NCBI GenBank assembly: GCA_031282905.1
Contig: JAITCV010000249.1
Span: 1 to 5,142, forward strand
Direction: 5' to 3'
DNA from: Azoarcus sp.
Lineage (GTDB): Bacteria > Pseudomonadota > Gammaproteobacteria > Burkholderiales > Rhodocyclaceae
Length of the DNA: 5,142 bases
Below are positions 1 to 5,142 of this stretch, piece by piece; position 1 is the stretch's first letter; each line of letters starts with the position of its first letter. The translations under genes and the position numbers were made by a program. The notes below the pieces were generated by a model. The model was not told the DNA's origin, searched no databases, and worked only from the letters and a program-made list of their open reading frames with translations.

Positions 1-236
1 ACCCGGTCTGGATCAAGCCCGGCGGCAAGCCAGCTCGCGGCAATCTCCAGCGTCGAACGCTGCACGCGCGCCGGGTCGCTGGTCTTGATGAGCGCGTGGT
101 AATCGGCAAGGAAATAGAAACTTTCGACATCGGCGCGACCACTCGCCGCCACCGCCGGACGAATCGCACCGGCATAATTGCCGAGGTGGGGCGTGCCCGA
201 GGGAGTGATGCCGGTGAGAATGCGTTGCTGGGACAT
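1..236 (-). CDS. trpS: Tryptophanyl-tRNA synthetase, N-terminal part (cut by window edge)
   Basis: Class I aminoacyl-tRNA synthetase that charges tRNA-Trp with tryptophan using ATP, in the cytoplasm. The first 78 codons are visible; the frame stays open to position 1, so the rest of the Rossmann domain and the KMSKS loop lie outside. The protein begins MSQQRILTGITPSGTPHLGN; residues 12-20 (PSGTPHLGN) are the HIGH-type ATP-binding motif in its TrpS form, followed by YAGAI. Further family signatures are FYFLADYHALIK near residues 40-51 and STLEIAASWLAAGLDP near 61-76. The ATG at 236 is chosen because the family starts a few residues before the ILTGI strand. No Shine-Dalgarno sequence precedes it (the bases just upstream read ACGATCCTCC). 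A candidate promoter lies about 100 bases upstream. Family identity is very safe; the symbol follows from it. Confidence 0.95.
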   Translation of the reverse strand, partial: MSQQRILTGITPSGTPHLGNYAGAIRPAVAASGRADVESFYFLADYHALIKTSDPARVQRSTLEIAASWLAAGLDPDR

Positions 237-335
237 GGAGGATCGTGTAGTTGGCTGAGGATTGGTGAGTTTGGGAATGGTCGGAAAATAGCATTGACAA
301 GGAAAATCCTGCATTCCAGCATCTTCAACCTCTAC

Positions 336-363
336 AGCATAAAATAATGGAATATTTTGCCAA
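336..363 (-). promoter_or_regulatory. Candidate sigma70-type promoter for trpS
   Basis: On the minus strand, TTGGCA (358-363, five of six matches to the -35 consensus) is followed after 16 bases by TATGCT (336-341, four of six matches to the -10). It sits in the most AT-rich part of the gap, upstream of trpS, and would give an untranslated leader of roughly 90 bases. The -35 is part of a short perfect inverted repeat, ATTTTG-G-CAAAAT (354-366). A second TTGGCA occurs 16 bases further upstream (374-379) and could serve an overlapping promoter with an AATATT -10. This is inferred from sequence match and position only. Confidence 0.4.
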
Positions 364-449
364 AATCTATATGTGCCAACACTTTCACTTTCGAAAATTT
401 GAGCCGTGCTCAGAAGCTGCTCGGCCCCACCAATCAAGCGATGACCGAA

Positions 450-477
450 CACGACGTTCGCGTTCGCAAACGTCGTG
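450..477. repeat. 28-base inverted repeat (hairpin) in the gap before trpS
   Basis: The arms CACGACGTT and AACGTCGTG pair perfectly over nine bases. On minus-strand RNA the stem continues through one U-G wobble and two more G-C pairs to a GAAC tetraloop, giving about 12 pairs. On plus-strand RNA the wobble becomes a C-A mismatch, so the structure favours a minus-strand transcript, the direction of the surrounding genes. No T run follows on either side, which argues against a Rho-independent terminator. It could be a processing or stability hairpin, part of a small RNA, or a protein-binding palindrome. Confidence 0.7.
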
Positions 478-518
478 GCGACAAAGTGATGTCAGTGAAA
501 CAGGGCACGGATTTTTGT

Positions 519-553
519 GGAACGAGGCGGTTTTTGTAGAATGAACTCGTTCC
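519..553. repeat. Inverted repeat just downstream of tRNA-Lys
   Basis: Perfect 8-base arms GGAACGAG (519-526) and CTCGTTCC (546-553) are separated by 19 bases. In the tRNA transcript this hairpin begins about 28 bases after the encoded CCA. The following bases on the minus strand read ACAAAAATCC, not a T run, so it is not a typical intrinsic terminator. It may stall RNase trimming of the tRNA 3' trailer. The arm nearer the tRNA also matches the tRNA leader, so two pairings compete. Confidence 0.6.
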
Positions 554-581
554 CCAAATACCCGTAACCCCTTGATATTGC

Positions 582-657
582 TGGTGGGTCGGGCGAGACT
601 CGAACTCGCGACCAACGGATTAAAAGTCCGCTGCTCTACCGACTGAGCTACCGACCC
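582..657 (-). tRNA. tRNA-Lys (anticodon UUU)
   Basis: A full 76-base cloverleaf with the 3' CCA encoded in the DNA. The acceptor stem is GGGTCGG/CCGACCC with discriminator A. The D arm is GCTC/GAGC around AGTCGGTA. The anticodon stem is GCGGA/TCCGT with one G-U pair, and the loop CTTTTAA places TTT (622-624) as the anticodon. The variable loop is TGGTC, and the T arm is GCGAG/CTCGC around TTCGAGT. All stems pair. It decodes AAA and AAG lysine codons. It lies 42 bases after the stop of the GGDEF-EAL gene, with its own promoter and a short leader of about 11 bases. There is no duplicated tRNA end or integrase in the window, so no sign that an element has used it as an attachment site. Confidence 0.98.
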
Positions 658-673
658 GTTCGGGGAACACGCG

Positions 674-703
674 ATGATACGGAAGAGCACGCTGTCACGT
701 CAA
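674..703 (-). promoter_or_regulatory. Sigma70-type promoter for tRNA-Lys
   Basis: TTGACG (698-703, five of six) and TATCAT (674-679, five of six) are spaced by 18 bases on the minus strand. Transcription would start near G668, about 11 bases before the tRNA. The stretch between -10 and start reads CGCGT, a GC-rich discriminator of the kind known at stringently controlled stable-RNA promoters. The -35 overlaps the last codon and the stop codon (700-702) of the upstream GGDEF-EAL gene, so the promoter is nested in the end of that gene. The assignment is by sequence match and ideal position. Confidence 0.75.
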
Positions 704-2949
704 CGAAACAGGCTGTTTTCTCCCCATTGGGTAAACGACAGGTTTTCGACTATCCAGTTTTCCAGTTGCGCCGCGGGTAGCGCGGGGGAATAAAGGAAGC
801 CTTGGACGATCTGGTAGCCCTGGGCTTTGAGCAGATTGCGCTGGGTGGGCTGCTCGACGCCCTCGGCTATGACAGTGAGTTCCATGCTGTCGCCGATGTG
901 CATGACGGCGTTGGTCAGCGCGCGAGTGGCGTGGTCGCTTTCCAGTTCCTGCACGAAGGATTGGTCGAGCTTCAATTCGCTCACCGGCAGGCGACGCAGG
1001 TAGCCGAGGTTGGAGTAGCCCGTGCCGAAATCGTCAATCGCCAGCCTGACCCCGAGGGCATGGATGTCGTTGATCGTTTGCAGGGTGGAGGGGGTGCCGT
1101 CCATCACCACGCTTTCGGTGATTTCGACCACCAGGTCGGAGGGCGCGAGCGCGTTGGCGCGCAGGATGGCGTCGAGCTGGCGGGGTAAATCCAGATTGTG
1201 GAAATCGTTGGGCGAGAGATTCACCGATACCGCGGGGACGTTGAGCCCGTTTCGCCGCCATTGGGCGAGTTGGTGGCAGGCTTGGCGCAGTGCCCACAGG
1301 CTCAGGCGGCTGATCAGTCCGGATTCTTCCGCGAGCGGAATGAAACGGAGCGGCTCGATTTTTCCAAAGTAGGGGTGATGCCAGCGTACCAGGGCTTCGA
1401 CGCCGTGAAGTTGGAGGTTTTCGATGTTGATCTGGGGCTGGTAATGCAGTTCGAGTTGCTGGTTGTCGAGCGCGTCGCGCAGGGCGGCTTCGAGCACGAT
1501 GCGGTCACGGGCAATGCGGTTCATCTCGCTGCTGAAGAATGAAAAACGCGCGCGGCCCTGGTTCTTGGCTTGATACATCGCCATGTCGGCGTGGTTGAGC
1601 AGGGTTTCCGTGTCGCGGCCATTGTCCGGGAACATGCTGATGCCGATGCTGGCCGCCGGGGACAGGGTGTGTTCGTCGATCTGGCAAGGGGCGGCGAGCA
1701 CGGTGAGCAGGCGTTTGGCCAGTTCGGTGGCGCGTTCGCGGTTGCATTTGGAAATCATGATGACGAATTCATCACCCGACAGACGGCTGATGATGTCGGC
1801 GCCGCGCACGGTTTCATGCAGGCGACGGGTGACGATGCGCAGCAGGGTGTCGCCGGCGGGATGGCCGAGGGAGTCATTGACGTGCTTGAAGCGGTCGAGA
1901 TCGACGAACAGCACGGCCAGTTGTTCGCCATTGCGGTTTGCCTGGGCAAGCGCGTGTTCGGCCTGGGTGCGCAACATGCTGCGATTGGGCAGCCCGGTGA
2001 GGTCGTCGTAATAGGCGAGGCGGTGGATGTGGGTACAGTGTTCTTCACGTTCGAGGGCGAGGGCGCAGAGATCGAGGCTGACCGCCGCCAATTGTTCGTG
2101 CAGCTTGCTCGGGCCTTGGCATTGACGGTAATAAAAGGTCAGGACGCCGAGGAGGTGACTGTCGCGGGCTTTGATCGGGCTGGACCAGCATGCCTTGTAA
2201 CCGAGAGGCAGCAGGCGATCGCGGATGTTTCCCATGCACGGGTCGTGTTCGATGTCGGCGATCAGCACGGGTTTGCCGAGCGAGGCCGCAGTAGCACAGG
2301 AGCCGGGAGATGAGTCGATGGAGATGGCGTCCAGTTCCCGCGCGCATTCCTGCGGGAAATCCGGCGACGCGAGCAGGCACAATTGTTCCTTGTCATCCAC
2401 GTGCATGACAGTGGCCGATATGCTCGGGGCGATGCGCTGTATTTCCAGGCAGAGCAGCTTCATCGTTTCATGGATGTCTTTTTCTTCGACCATGGCTTGC
2501 AGTACGCGAGATCGCAGTACTTCATGAATCTTGCCGTGGGTGATGTCGGTGATGGCGCCGATCACGATGCGTTCGCCGTTGTCCCCGGTGGCCGGGGTGA
2601 TGGAAAGTTTGCACCACAACGTTTGTCCGTGGCGGTCGTAGAGCAGTTTTTCAGCCTGTGTGGGTTGGCTGGATGCGAGCATGTCGCGGATATCGTTGTC
2701 GTTGCGCTGCGGATCCCGTGGAAAACCGGACAGCAAACCGTCCAGCGTGTGTCCCCGTGCTTCTTCCGGATGCCAGCCGAACAGGTGGGAGAAACCGGCG
2801 TTGACATGCAGGATGAGATGCCCGGCGTCGATGATGACGGCGGCGGTGGGGGCTTTGTCGAAACCGAGGGCCAGAAGCTGGGCCGTCGTGCCGTTTTGCG
2901 GCGGATCGCTTGGCGCGCTGTGGTCTGGCGCGCGGTGTTGTAATGCCAT
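700..2949 (-). CDS. PAS-GAF-GGDEF-EAL cyclic-di-GMP cyclase/phosphodiesterase
   Basis: A 749-residue soluble protein predicted to make and break the second messenger cyclic di-GMP. Order: PAS sensor (about 27-137, ending in the typical GAITDIT), GAF sensor (about 158-302, with PGSCATAA and GKPVLIADI), GGDEF (about 311-470) and EAL (about 485-735). The GGDEF signature is SGDEF (391-395), keeping the catalytic GDEF; the inhibitory I-site RGAD (382-385) sits the correct five residues before it, and the metal-site aspartates of FVDLDRFK are present. The EAL domain has EAL (518-520), N577 in SVNLS, E609 in EITES, D639/D640 in IDDFGTGYS, K660 in LKLD, E696 in AEGVE and QGF (716-718), the full set expected of an active phosphodiesterase. 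No membrane segment or signal peptide is seen. The part after the PAS resembles E. coli DosP in layout, but the haem-binding first PAS of DosP is absent, so the signal sensed is unknown. The ATG at 2949 is the first in frame after a stop at 2980-2982; no Shine-Dalgarno sequence precedes it. It lies 130 bases after queC, without a clear promoter or terminator between them. Confidence 0.95.
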   Translation of the reverse strand: MALQHRAPDHSAPSDPPQNGTTAQLLALGFDKAPTAAVIIDAGHLILHVNAGFSHLFGWHPEEARGHTLDGLLSGFPRDPQRNDNDIRDMLASSQPTQAEKLLYDRHGQTLWCKLSITPATGDNGERIVIGAITDITHGKIHEVLRSRVLQAMVEEKDIHETMKLLCLEIQRIAPSISATVMHVDDKEQLCLLASPDFPQECARELDAISIDSSPGSCATAASLGKPVLIADIEHDPCMGNIRDRLLPLGYKACWSSPIKARDSHLLGVLTFYYRQCQGPSKLHEQLAAVSLDLCALALEREEHCTHIHRLAYYDDLTGLPNRSMLRTQAEHALAQANRNGEQLAVLFVDLDRFKHVNDSLGHPAGDTLLRIVTRRLHETVRGADIISRLSGDEFVIMISKCNRERATELAKRLLTVLAAPCQIDEHTLSPAASIGISMFPDNGRDTETLLNHADMAMYQAKNQGRARFSFFSSEMNRIARDRIVLEAALRDALDNQQLELHYQPQINIENLQLHGVEALVRWHHPYFGKIEPLRFIPLAEESGLISRLSLWALRQACHQLAQWRRNGLNVPAVSVNLSPNDFHNLDLPRQLDAILRANALAPSDLVVEITESVVMDGTPSTLQTINDIHALGVRLAIDDFGTGYSNLGYLRRLPVSELKLDQSFVQELESDHATRALTNAVMHIGDSMELTVIAEGVEQPTQRNLLKAQGYQIVQGFLYSPALPAAQLENWIVENLSFTQWGENSLFR

Positions 2950-3079
2950 GGTGCTGTCAGGGGAGTGAGTGATGTTTTTCTACATATGTTGCGCCAGAAA
3001 GGCGTTGCAGTCATCCCAAGGAGGGATCGTTGGCGTGGCAGGGAAGGACGCGCACGCGATATGGGTAATGGCGTTAATG

Positions 3080-3760
3080 CTATTGGTATGGTGTCGGGTC
3101 GGGCAGGTTCGCCGCGTCGAAACCGGCGCGGCGCAGGCGGCAGGCGTCGCAGCGGCCACAGGCGCGGCCGAGGTCGTCGGCTTGGTAGCAGGTGACGGTG
3201 AGGCTGTAATCGATGCCCAGGGCGTGACCGCGCTGGATGATTTCCGCCTTGGATAGATGGATGAGCGGGGTGTGGATGGTGAGGGGACGGCCTTCGATAC
3301 CGGCCTTGGTGGCGAGCGCGGCCATGGCCTGGAAGGCGGCGATGAAAGCGGGACGGCAGTCGGGATAGCCGGAATAGTCGACGGCGTTGACGCCGATGAA
3401 AATGCCTTCGGCGTCGAGCACTTCCGCCCAGGCGAGCGCCAGCGACAGCAATACCGTGTTGCGGGCTGGAACATAGGTGACGGGAATGTCGTCGTCCGTG
3501 CGATTCTCGGGGATGGCAATGGCGGGGTCGGTGAGCGCGGAGCCGCCGAACTGGCCCAGTTCAACCTGGGCGATGCGATGCGCGCGTGCGCCGAGCGCCG
3601 TGGCCAGGCGGCGGGCGGCGGTGATTTCCGCAGCATGGCGCTGGCCATAGGCTACCGACAGGGCGTGGGTCTCGAAGCCTTGGTCGCGGGCGATGGCAAG
3701 GCAGGTTGCCGAGTCCAGCCCGCCCGAAAGCAGGACGACGGCACGGGGCGTGGTAGTCAT
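3080..3760 (-). CDS. queC: 7-cyano-7-deazaguanine (preQ0) synthase QueC
   Basis: Converts 7-carboxy-7-deazaguanine and ammonia to preQ0, using ATP, in the cytoplasmic pathway to queuosine in tRNA. The 226-residue length fits the family. Near the N-terminus is the PP-loop ATP-binding motif SGGLDS (12-17). YGQRH (38-42), VPARN (97-101) and DYSGYPDCR (128-136) are further QueC signatures. Four cysteines, C191, C201, C204 and C207, form the structural zinc site. The frame stays open 39 codons upstream, but that stretch runs into queE and has no family likeness; the ATG at 3760 places RAVVLLSGG where the family begins. No Shine-Dalgarno is visible before it (CTTTATTTTTGCCGCC). It follows queE, which makes its substrate, by 46 bases, so the two are probably co-transcribed. 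Confidence 0.96.
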   Translation of the reverse strand: MTTTPRAVVLLSGGLDSATCLAIARDQGFETHALSVAYGQRHAAEITAARRLATALGARAHRIAQVELGQFGGSALTDPAIAIPENRTDDDIPVTYVPARNTVLLSLALAWAEVLDAEGIFIGVNAVDYSGYPDCRPAFIAAFQAMAALATKAGIEGRPLTIHTPLIHLSKAEIIQRGHALGIDYSLTVTCYQADDLGRACGRCDACRLRRAGFDAANLPDPTPYQ

Positions 3761-3800
3761 GGCGGCAAAAATAAAGAAGAGGCTTGATGATACGACGATT

Positions 3801-3815
3801 GGACGCTCAGCGTCC
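3801..3815. repeat. Hairpin centred on the queE stop codon
   Basis: The minus strand reads GGACGC-TGA-GCGTCC: perfect six-base arms with the queE stop codon TGA (3807-3809) as the loop. The first arm is the last two sense codons of queE plus flanking coding bases. No T run follows (the next bases are AATCG), so it is unlikely to be a terminator. It could mark an mRNA end protected from exonucleases or uncouple queE from queC translation, but this is inference. Confidence 0.55.
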
Positions 3816-4469
3816 TCTCGCGTCCTGCCAGAGCGTCTTGTGCAGTTGAAGCTGAAAGCGCACCGGCAGCCGGTCACGAACGATCCATTCGGCCAGTTGC
3901 CTGGGGTCGAGGCGGTCGGCGACGGGGGAGAACAGCACCGGACAGCGCGCGGCCAGGTTCCAGCGCTCGAGTTGCGCGCGGGCCCAGTGATAGTCGGTTT
4001 CGTCGGCGAGCACGATTTTCACTTCGTCGCGGGGGGTGAGGCGCGCGATATTGTCATAGAGATTGCGTTCGCTCTCGCCCGAGGCGGGGGCCTTGAGGTC
4101 GACGATGCGCGACACCCGCGAGTCGAGTCCGCTGATGTCGAGCGCGCCGCTGGTTTCCAGCGAGACCGAATGCCCGGTATCGGCCAGCGCGATCAGCAAT
4201 GCCGGACAGGCGGCCTGGGCGAGCGGTTCTCCGCCGGTGACGCAAACGTAGTGCAGCTTGTGCGCGATCACCTCATCGACCACCGCGTCCACACGCCGGG
4301 TTTCGCCGCCGCGAAATGCATAAGGGGTATCACACCAGACACAGCGCAGCGGACAGCCGGTGAGGCGGACGAAGACCGTGGGTAGCCCCACCCGGGTCGA
4401 TTCCCCTTGCAGGGATGCGAAAATCTCCGCAATGCGCAGGGTGGGCGCGGCGCCGGAGCCGACCGGCAT
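3807..4469 (-). CDS. queE: 7-carboxy-7-deazaguanine synthase QueE (radical SAM)
   Basis: Radical SAM enzyme that contracts 6-carboxytetrahydropterin to 7-carboxy-7-deazaguanine, the substrate of QueC next door. From the ATG at 4469 it has 220 residues. Near the start is IFASLQGES, the family's SxQGE motif. CPLRCVWC (39-46) carries the CX3CX2C cysteines that bind the [4Fe-4S] cluster. TGGEP (78-82) contacts SAM, and ETSG (105-108), VDLKAP (123-128) and QLQLHKTLW (206-214) are further family signatures. The layout matches the short Pseudomonas-type QueE, not the insert-bearing Burkholderia multivorans type. A TTG three codons upstream (4476-4478) overlaps the cpoB stop as TTGA and is an alternative start; ATG is preferred, five bases after that stop. 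No strong ribosome site precedes either one, so translation may be coupled to cpoB. Confidence 0.95.
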   Translation of the reverse strand: MPVGSGAAPTLRIAEIFASLQGESTRVGLPTVFVRLTGCPLRCVWCDTPYAFRGGETRRVDAVVDEVIAHKLHYVCVTGGEPLAQAACPALLIALADTGHSVSLETSGALDISGLDSRVSRIVDLKAPASGESERNLYDNIARLTPRDEVKIVLADETDYHWARAQLERWNLAARCPVLFSPVADRLDPRQLAEWIVRDRLPVRFQLQLHKTLWQDARGR

Positions 4470-4474
4470 GTGAC

Positions 4475-5142
4475 TCAACGCCGGTTGTTCAGGCGCTGTT
4501 TGGCGATCTTGGCCGCGTTGGAGGAGGGATAGCGTTCGATCAGGCTTTGCAGGGTGCGCTGGGCGTTGCGCGCGTCGCCCATGGCGGTATAACCGTTGGC
4601 GAGACCCAGCATGGCGTCGGGGGCGATTGGATCGTTGGGCCAGCGTCCGAGCACGACGTTGAAAAGCTTGCCTGCGGCGGCGACATCCTTGACTTGCAAC
4701 GCGGCATTGCCAGCCCAGAAGTGGGCGGTGGGCAGGTTGGCGCTCGATGGGTTGTGGACGATGTAGGTTTCGAGCGCGGTGAGCGCGTCGGCGGCCTTGC
4801 CGTTCTTCAGCAAGGCGAGCGCGGTATTGAGTTCCGCGTCGTAATTGCTGTCGCTCGTGCTTTCCGCTGTTTCGTCGGCGCTGCTTCTGGCTGCGGAGCC
4901 GGGCGTTTCGGTGCGGCGCAGGCGGGTGTCGAGATCGACATAAAAATCACGCTGGCGATTCTTGAGTGATTCGACTTCGTTCATCAGCACTTCGATCTGG
5001 CCGCGCAGGCGGGCGATTTCGCCGCGCAATTGTTCGTTTTGGCTTGCCAGCTCTAATTGACCACTGTTGGTAATTTCGAGCCGGCTTGCCAATTCCTGCC
5101 GCAGGTTGTCGATCTGCTGACGCGCTTCCGCGTCGTCGAACA
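4475..5142 (-). CDS. cpoB: Cell division coordinator CpoB (YbgF), lacking its N-terminal end
   Basis: Periplasmic protein that, in E. coli, links the Tol-Pal machine to the peptidoglycan synthase PBP1B during constriction; its gene normally follows pal. The last 221 codons are present; the frame runs off the window at 5142, so the signal peptide and true start are missing. The visible part opens with FDDAEARQQIDNLRQ, as at the mature N-terminus in betaproteobacterial homologues. Residues about 5-68 form a heptad-rich coiled coil, the trimerisation region in E. coli. A Ser/Ala/Glu/Thr-rich linker spans about 77-99, and three tetratricopeptide repeats about 100-221 (motifs AHFWAGNA, DAMLGLANGY and ERYPSS). 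A TTG at 5092 is an internal leucine codon, not a start. The stop at 4475 abuts queE, an arrangement known from many proteobacteria; tolB and pal are expected just beyond 5142. Confidence 0.93.
   Translation of the reverse strand, partial: FDDAEARQQIDNLRQELASRLEITNSGQLELASQNEQLRGEIARLRGQIEVLMNEVESLKNRQRDFYVDLDTRLRRTETPGSAARSSADETAESTSDSNYDAELNTALALLKNGKAADALTALETYIVHNPSSANLPTAHFWAGNAALQVKDVAAAGKLFNVVLGRWPNDPIAPDAMLGLANGYTAMGDARNAQRTLQSLIERYPSSNAAKIAKQRLNNRR

Larger units (their letters stand above)
237..581. other. Gene-free gap between tRNA-Lys and trpS
   Basis: About 345 bases with no convincing coding region on either strand. The few short open frames have no recognisable protein features, and one on the minus strand is just a read-through of the tRNA gene. 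The half nearer the tRNA is fairly GC-rich and holds two inverted repeats (519-553 and 450-477). The half nearer trpS, roughly 285-410, is clearly richer in A and T and holds the candidate trpS promoter. It also has an imperfect direct repeat, GGAAAAT-AGCATT (283-295) and GGAAAATCCTGCATT (301-315), and a tandem CACTTTCACTTTC (380-392). I see no Rho-independent terminator with a T run, so where the tRNA transcript ends is unclear. An undescribed small RNA is possible but not shown. Confidence 0.6.

Noticed and set aside
294..299. Perfect TTGACA on the plus strand as a -35 element
   Set aside because: No acceptable -10 at 16-18 bases downstream and no plus-strand gene for it to serve.
347..544. 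Short plus-strand open frames (65 and 60 codons) in the gap before trpS
   Set aside because: No ribosome site, no protein family likeness, and they run through two inverted repeats.
582..657. tRNA-Lys as an integration site for a mobile element
   Set aside because: No integrase, no second copy of the tRNA 3' end and no change in coding style nearby.
385..690. Minus-strand open frame of 101 codons, including a segment reading NGSVAQSVEQRTFNPL
   Set aside because: It is a translation of the tRNA-Lys gene and its flanks; this peptide is a well-known false product of reading through tRNA genes.
1570..2313. Long plus-strand open frames opposite the GGDEF-EAL gene (for example 247 codons), and similar ones opposite queC, queE and cpoB
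   Set aside because: They are antisense shadows typical of GC-rich coding DNA, with low-complexity G/A/V/D-rich translations and no family motifs.
2540..2870. Haem- or oxygen-sensing PAS domain as in E. coli DosP
   Set aside because: The single PAS resembles the second, non-haem PAS of DosP by position before the GAF domain; I cannot identify the haem-ligand residues.
2990..3027. Terminator between queC and the GGDEF-EAL gene
   Set aside because: Only weak hairpins are present (CGCC/GGCG four pairs, and ATCCC/GGGAT five pairs at 3013-3027), without T runs.
3761..3877. N-terminal extension of queC by 39 codons to an ATG at 3877
   Set aside because: The extension lies within the end of queE and has no QueC likeness; the family begins next to the SGGLDS motif, matching the ATG at 3760.
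4470..4520. preQ1 riboswitch ahead of queE/queC
   Set aside because: queE starts at the cpoB stop with no leader, and the upstream bases are cpoB coding sequence.

Overview
The window reads as an ordinary stretch of chromosome from a GC-rich proteobacterium, most likely beta- or gammaproteobacterial. The evidence is the gene order cpoB-queE-queC, which follows the tol-pal genes in many of these bacteria. QueE also has the short Pseudomonas-like form (QLQLHK near its C-terminus), CpoB has an LFDD-EAR start to its mature region, and TrpS has the SGTPHLGNY form of the HIGH motif. I cannot name a genus from the sequence alone.

Every gene is on the minus strand, so transcription runs from high to low coordinates. 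At 5142-4475 is cpoB (ybgF), cut by the window edge and lacking its signal peptide. queE (4469-3807) follows almost without a gap, then queC (3760-3080) after 46 bases. These two make consecutive steps of 7-deazaguanine synthesis, leading to preQ0 and then queuosine. A 130-base gap with no feature I can support precedes a 749-residue cyclic-di-GMP enzyme (2949-700) with domains PAS-GAF-GGDEF-EAL and all recognisable catalytic residues in place. Its stop codon lies inside the -35 element of a good sigma70-type promoter for a tRNA-Lys(UUU) gene (657-582). About 345 bases without a convincing gene follow. That gap holds two inverted repeats and an AT-rich segment with a plausible promoter for trpS, whose first 78 codons end the window at 236-1.

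The genes do not form one system. cpoB serves envelope constriction with Tol-Pal, queE/queC feed tRNA modification, the GGDEF-EAL protein handles a second messenger, and tRNA-Lys and trpS serve translation. tRNA-Lys is not a queuosine acceptor (those have GUN anticodons), so its nearness to queE/queC is positional only. I found no mobile element, CRISPR array, defence gene or novel multi-gene system. The points most worth a second look are structural: the tRNA promoter nested in the upstream gene's stop codon, complementary leader and trailer sequences around the tRNA, a hairpin with the queE stop codon in its loop, a 28-base inverted repeat in the gap before trpS, and the lack of clear Shine-Dalgarno sequences before all four visible start codons.
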